This document shows positions 61,238 through 64,000 of a stretch of DNA of 64,000 nt, one piece after another (the first letter of the stretch is position 1; each line of letters starts with the position of its first letter). The stretch is from Pseudomonas rhizosphaerae (GTDB lineage: Bacteria > Pseudomonadota > Gammaproteobacteria > Pseudomonadales > Pseudomonadaceae): assembly GCF_000761155.1 (NCBI RefSeq), contig NZ_CP009533.1:2170001-2234000 (forward strand). Reading direction: 5' to 3'. Under the pieces are notes generated by a model. The model did no database searches. It was not told the origin of the DNA and worked only from the letters and a program-made list of their open reading frames with translations. Both the position numbers and the translations under genes were made by a program.

Positions 61238-62524
61238 TCATTTGGGCATCACCACGGCGGCGGTGACGGGGTTGGCCGGCAGGTCGTAGACGAAGCGGTT
61301 CTGCGGACGCATGCGGAACGACAGCACCACACCGATGGCCAACAGCACGATGCTGACCATGAACGGCAGCTGCCAGTTGCCGAACTTGTCGATCAAAAGC
61401 CCCGCTGCTACCGGGCTGATGATCGCGGCCATGGCCGATCCCGTATTCATCATCCCGCTGGCGGTGCCGCAGTGGTCCGGGGCGATGTCCATGGGGATGG
61501 CCCACATCGGGCCGATGGTCATCTCCGAAAAGAAGAACGCGATGGCCAGGCAGGCCAGGGACACGTACATGTCGTGGGTGAACATCAGCGGCAGCAGGGC
61601 GACCAGGGTCAGTGACAGGCAGATCGCGACCATCAGACTGCGCGCCTTGTTGAGATTGCCGGTGCGCTTGTAGATGCGGTCGCTGACGATACCACCCAGG
61701 GTGTCGCCGACCACCCCACCGAAGAACACGGTGGAGGCGAAGATGGCGGTGTTCTTCAGGTCCAGGCCCATGTTCATGAAGTACATCGGCACCCAGCTCA
61801 GCAGCAGCCACAGCGTCCAGCCGTAGCAGAAGTAGACGATGGTGACCGGCGCCATGCGCCGAAACAGTCGTCCCCAGGGCAGCTTGATGGTGTTCTTGGG
61901 CTTGGGCGGGGGGAGTGCGTCGAGCTCCTGCTGGGTGATGCGTGGGTGATCCTTGGGTTGCTCGGTGAACACCAGCGCCCATAGCACCACCCAGACGAAA
62001 CTGATGCCGGCACAGACATAGAACGACTCGCGCCAGCCATAGGCCGCCATCACCGCCACCATGGCCGCCGGCGCCAGTGCATTGCCCAGGCGCGCAAAGG
62101 CGTGGGTGATGCCTTGGGCGAAACCACGGTTCTCCTTGCCGACCCAGCGCGACATGGCCGCCGTGGCCGCGGGGAAGGTCGCGCCTTCCCCCAGGCCCAG
62201 CAACACCCGAGCGACGATCAGCGAGACGAACCCACCGGCCATGCCGGTGAGCACCGTGGCGCTGGCCCAGATCAGCCCGCACACCACGAGCGTGCGCTTG
62301 GCGCCGAAACGGTCGCTGACCCAGCCGCCGATGATCTGGAACACCAGGTAGGGATAGGCGAAAGCCGAGAAGACGATGCCGATCTCGGTCTTGGTGAGGT
62401 TGAATTCCTTGCCGAAACCGACCGCAGCGGTGCTGACATTGACCCGGTCCAGGTACGTGATGAAATACATGGCGCACAGCATGACCAGCACCATGGTAGT
62501 AGGGCGCAGATATAACCGCTTCAT
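61238..62524 (-). CDS. MFS transporter (anion:cation symporter family)
   Basis: 428 residues; ATG with GGAG eight bases upstream. Twelve hydrophobic segments. It starts MVLVMLCAMYFITYLDRVNVSTAAVGFGKEFNLTKTEIG, has the loop GGWVSDRFGAKRTLVVCG, and a second half with MYFMNMGLDLKNTAIFASTVFFGGVVGDTLGGIVSDR, as in the hexuronate/tartrate/4-hydroxyphenylacetate carriers. The substrate is probably an organic acid fed to the flanking aminotransferase and isomerase. About 95 bases separate it from each neighbour. Confidence 0.88.
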   Translation of the reverse strand: MKRLYLRPTTMVLVMLCAMYFITYLDRVNVSTAAVGFGKEFNLTKTEIGIVFSAFAYPYLVFQIIGGWVSDRFGAKRTLVVCGLIWASATVLTGMAGGFVSLIVARVLLGLGEGATFPAATAAMSRWVGKENRGFAQGITHAFARLGNALAPAAMVAVMAAYGWRESFYVCAGISFVWVVLWALVFTEQPKDHPRITQQELDALPPPKPKNTIKLPWGRLFRRMAPVTIVYFCYGWTLWLLLSWVPMYFMNMGLDLKNTAIFASTVFFGGVVGDTLGGIVSDRIYKRTGNLNKARSLMVAICLSLTLVALLPLMFTHDMYVSLACLAIAFFFSEMTIGPMWAIPMDIAPDHCGTASGMMNTGSAMAAIISPVAAGLLIDKFGNWQLPFMVSIVLLAIGVVLSFRMRPQNRFVYDLPANPVTAAVVMPK

Positions 62525-62621
62525 GTTCTATCTCCAGTTTCTTATTGTTTACGCCGGGAGGCGTTGAGTCGGGATAGTCAGTCGCATCGAGCGCCAGCCA
62601 AGGGCGGCGGCGCCGTTGATT

Positions 62622-63833
62622 TCACTCGCGGCGCAGGGGCACGTGTTGTCCGCCCAGGTAATCCATCGCGGCCAGCACGCCGCTGGCCTCGAGCTTCACC
62701 CCCGCCATCTGCAGGCCCATTTCGCAGCCGCTCAACGTGGCCATCAAGGTCAGGTCGTTGCAGTCGCCCAGGTGACCGATGCGGAACATGCGCCCCTTGA
62801 GCTTGCCCAGGCCTGTGCCCAGCGACATGTCGAAGCGTTCGTAGATGGTCTTGCGCACGGCGTCGGCGTCGATACCTTCGGGCGTCATCACGCCGGTGAG
62901 CACCGGGCTGTAGACGCTGGGGTCGGCGCATTGGATGGGCAGGCCCCAGGCTTGCACGGCGGTACGGCAGGCGTGGGCGAGGCGTTGATGGCGGGCGAAG
63001 ACGTTGTCCAGGCCTTCGCCGAGGATCATGTCCAAGGCTTCGGACAGCCCGTACAAGAGGTTGGTATTGGGGGTGTAGGGCCAATAGCCGGTCTTATTCA
63101 TCTCGATGATTTCATCCCAGGCCCAGAAGCTGCGCGGCAGCCCGCCACGCTGGCTGGCTTCGATGGCCTTGGGCGAGAGCGCGTTGAAGCTGATGCCAGG
63201 GGGCAGCATCAAGCCCTTCTGCGAGCCGGAGATGGTCACGTCCACGCCCCACTCGTCGTGACGGTAGTCCGCCGAAGCCAGCCCGGAGATGGTGTCCACC
63301 AACAGCAGGGCCGGGTGACCGGCAGCATCGATGGCCCTGCGCACGGCGGGTATGTCGGAGGTGACGCCGGTACTGGTTTCGTTGTGCACCACGCACACCG
63401 CCTTGATCTGATGCCCGCTGTCCTGTTCCAGCCGTGCCTGGATCATGTCGGCGCGCACGCCTCCGCGCCAGCCCTCTATCCCGGGAAGCCCGATGAATTC
63501 AGGCTTGAGCCCCAGGCTGATGGCCATCTTCTGCCATAGGCTGGCGAAATGGCCGGTTTCGAACATCAACACCTGGTCGCCCGCACTCAGGGTATTGCAC
63601 AGCGCTGCTTCCCAGGCCCCGGTACCGGAGGCGGGGTAGATGATCACCGGGTGGCGGGTCTTGAAAATCCGCTGGATGCCTTCGAGGACTCTCAGGCCCA
63701 GTTCACCGAACTCGGGGCCGCGGTGATCGATGGTGGGATAGCTCATGGCCCGAAGGATGCGATCCGGCACCGGGCTGGGGCCAGGGATCTGCAGGAAGTG
63801 ACGGCCGGCAGGATGGAAATCGAGCTTGAGCAT
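62622..63833 (-). CDS. Class V aminotransferase, serine-glyoxylate type
   Basis: 403 residues; ATG preceded by AAAGGG. Fold type I PLP enzyme, FLQIPGPSPVPDRILRAM, YPASGTGAWEAALCNTLSAGDQ, HNETSTGVTSDIPAVRRAIDAAGHPALLLVDTISGL, and the PLP Lys206 in SGSQKGLMLPPG. The closest relatives by eye are serine-glyoxylate aminotransferases, giving hydroxypyruvate and glycine. A ureidoglycine-glyoxylate or alanine-glyoxylate role is possible. The shared element ends 21 bases upstream of its start. It heads the operon with the MFS carrier and hyi. Confidence 0.85.
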   Translation of the reverse strand: MLKLDFHPAGRHFLQIPGPSPVPDRILRAMSYPTIDHRGPEFGELGLRVLEGIQRIFKTRHPVIIYPASGTGAWEAALCNTLSAGDQVLMFETGHFASLWQKMAISLGLKPEFIGLPGIEGWRGGVRADMIQARLEQDSGHQIKAVCVVHNETSTGVTSDIPAVRRAIDAAGHPALLLVDTISGLASADYRHDEWGVDVTISGSQKGLMLPPGISFNALSPKAIEASQRGGLPRSFWAWDEIIEMNKTGYWPYTPNTNLLYGLSEALDMILGEGLDNVFARHQRLAHACRTAVQAWGLPIQCADPSVYSPVLTGVMTPEGIDADAVRKTIYERFDMSLGTGLGKLKGRMFRIGHLGDCNDLTLMATLSGCEMGLQMAGVKLEASGVLAAMDYLGGQHVPLRRE

Positions 63834-63853
63834 GGGTTGACCCTTTGTTGTTG

Positions 63854-63870
63854 TATTTTGAATGCAAAAT
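63854..63870. promoter_or_regulatory. 17-bp regulatory element upstream of the aminotransferase
   Basis: TATTTTGAATGCAAAAT, identical to the element upstream of maeA, here 21 bases upstream of the aminotransferase start and about 115 bases before the divergent gene that starts at 63987. Confidence 0.8.
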
Positions 63871-63986
63871 TACATTAGCAGCTGAGCGCCCTGTGTCAAA
63901 CCACTCAATTGCGCTAATATCGACCCATATTCGTGCTTTTTAGAATAAGAAAAGCTCGCGTTAATCCATTGATACAAGGAGTTTGC

Positions 63987-64000
63987 ATGCAGTCTTCGCC
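63987..64000 (+). CDS. Start of a further gene, cut by the window edge
   Basis: AAGGAG precedes an ATG by nine bases, and four codons (MQSS) follow before the window ends. It is divergent from the aminotransferase operon and shares its control region, so it may encode the regulator that binds the TATTTTGAATGCAAAAT element; nothing more can be seen. Confidence 0.55.

Overview
The window is about 64 kb of a high-GC gammaproteobacterial chromosome, most likely a Pseudomonas of the P. putida group. The evidence is the gene content (ptxS/kgu and gntR/gntK/gntT sugar-acid loci, a phosphatidylcholine synthase tail, two DUF1652 proteins), the codon use, and many copies of the two short inverted REP families typical of that group. 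Nearly all of it reads as stable core or flexible-core metabolism. There is no prophage, insertion sequence or CRISPR array, although one lone tyrosine recombinase is present.

Layout. 0-6.3 kb: tail of a phosphatidylcholine synthase, periplasmic lactonase, DUF6482, FUSC-type membrane protein, fused ABC exporter, glutaminase. 6.6-15 kb: a copper and periplasmic redox block with SCO and PCu(A)C chaperones, Dps, a two-component system of the HprSR/CusSR type divergent from a periplasmic GlcG/HbpS-like protein and 5-hydroxyisourate hydrolase, XdhC, and the Cu+ ATPase CopA behind a textbook CueR-type promoter. 15-28 kb: glycerate kinase, an unknown protein with a Cys/His cluster, a SRPBCC protein, a tyrosine recombinase, an NCS2 purine permease, a YccA-like protein, tRNA-Ser(UGA), and assorted membrane, stress and small acidic proteins. 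28.7-37.1 kb: galM divergent from araFGH, with a long direct repeat between them, then the gluconate genes gntT, gntK and gntR with two matching operator-like sites. 37.3-41.9 kb: AraC regulator divergent from a zinc alcohol dehydrogenase, two overlapping glycosyltransferase genes, and a DUF1652 protein. 42.1-46.3 kb: kguT-kguK-kguE with ptxS and two perfect PtxS palindromes; the usual kguD is not there.

46.5-56 kb holds a long minus-strand cluster: a spermidine/putrescine-type ABC importer (four genes), a DadA-like oxidase, a three-part iron-sulfur/FAD dehydrogenase like opine oxidase, HCN synthase or D-hydroxyproline dehydrogenase, and a RidA protein, under a divergent LysR regulator. It is a complete uptake-and-oxidation route for an unidentified amine or amino-acid derivative and is my best candidate for an undescribed system.

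56-64 kb: an FdhF/YdeP molybdoenzyme, an NAD malic enzyme, hydroxypyruvate isomerase, an MFS carrier and a class V (serine-glyoxylate type) aminotransferase. An identical 17-bp partly palindromic element sits just upstream of both the malic enzyme and the aminotransferase, so the two outer promoters probably share one regulator. That regulator may be the gene that begins at the right edge.

Product names rest on recognising motifs and whole-protein resemblance by eye; no database search was run.
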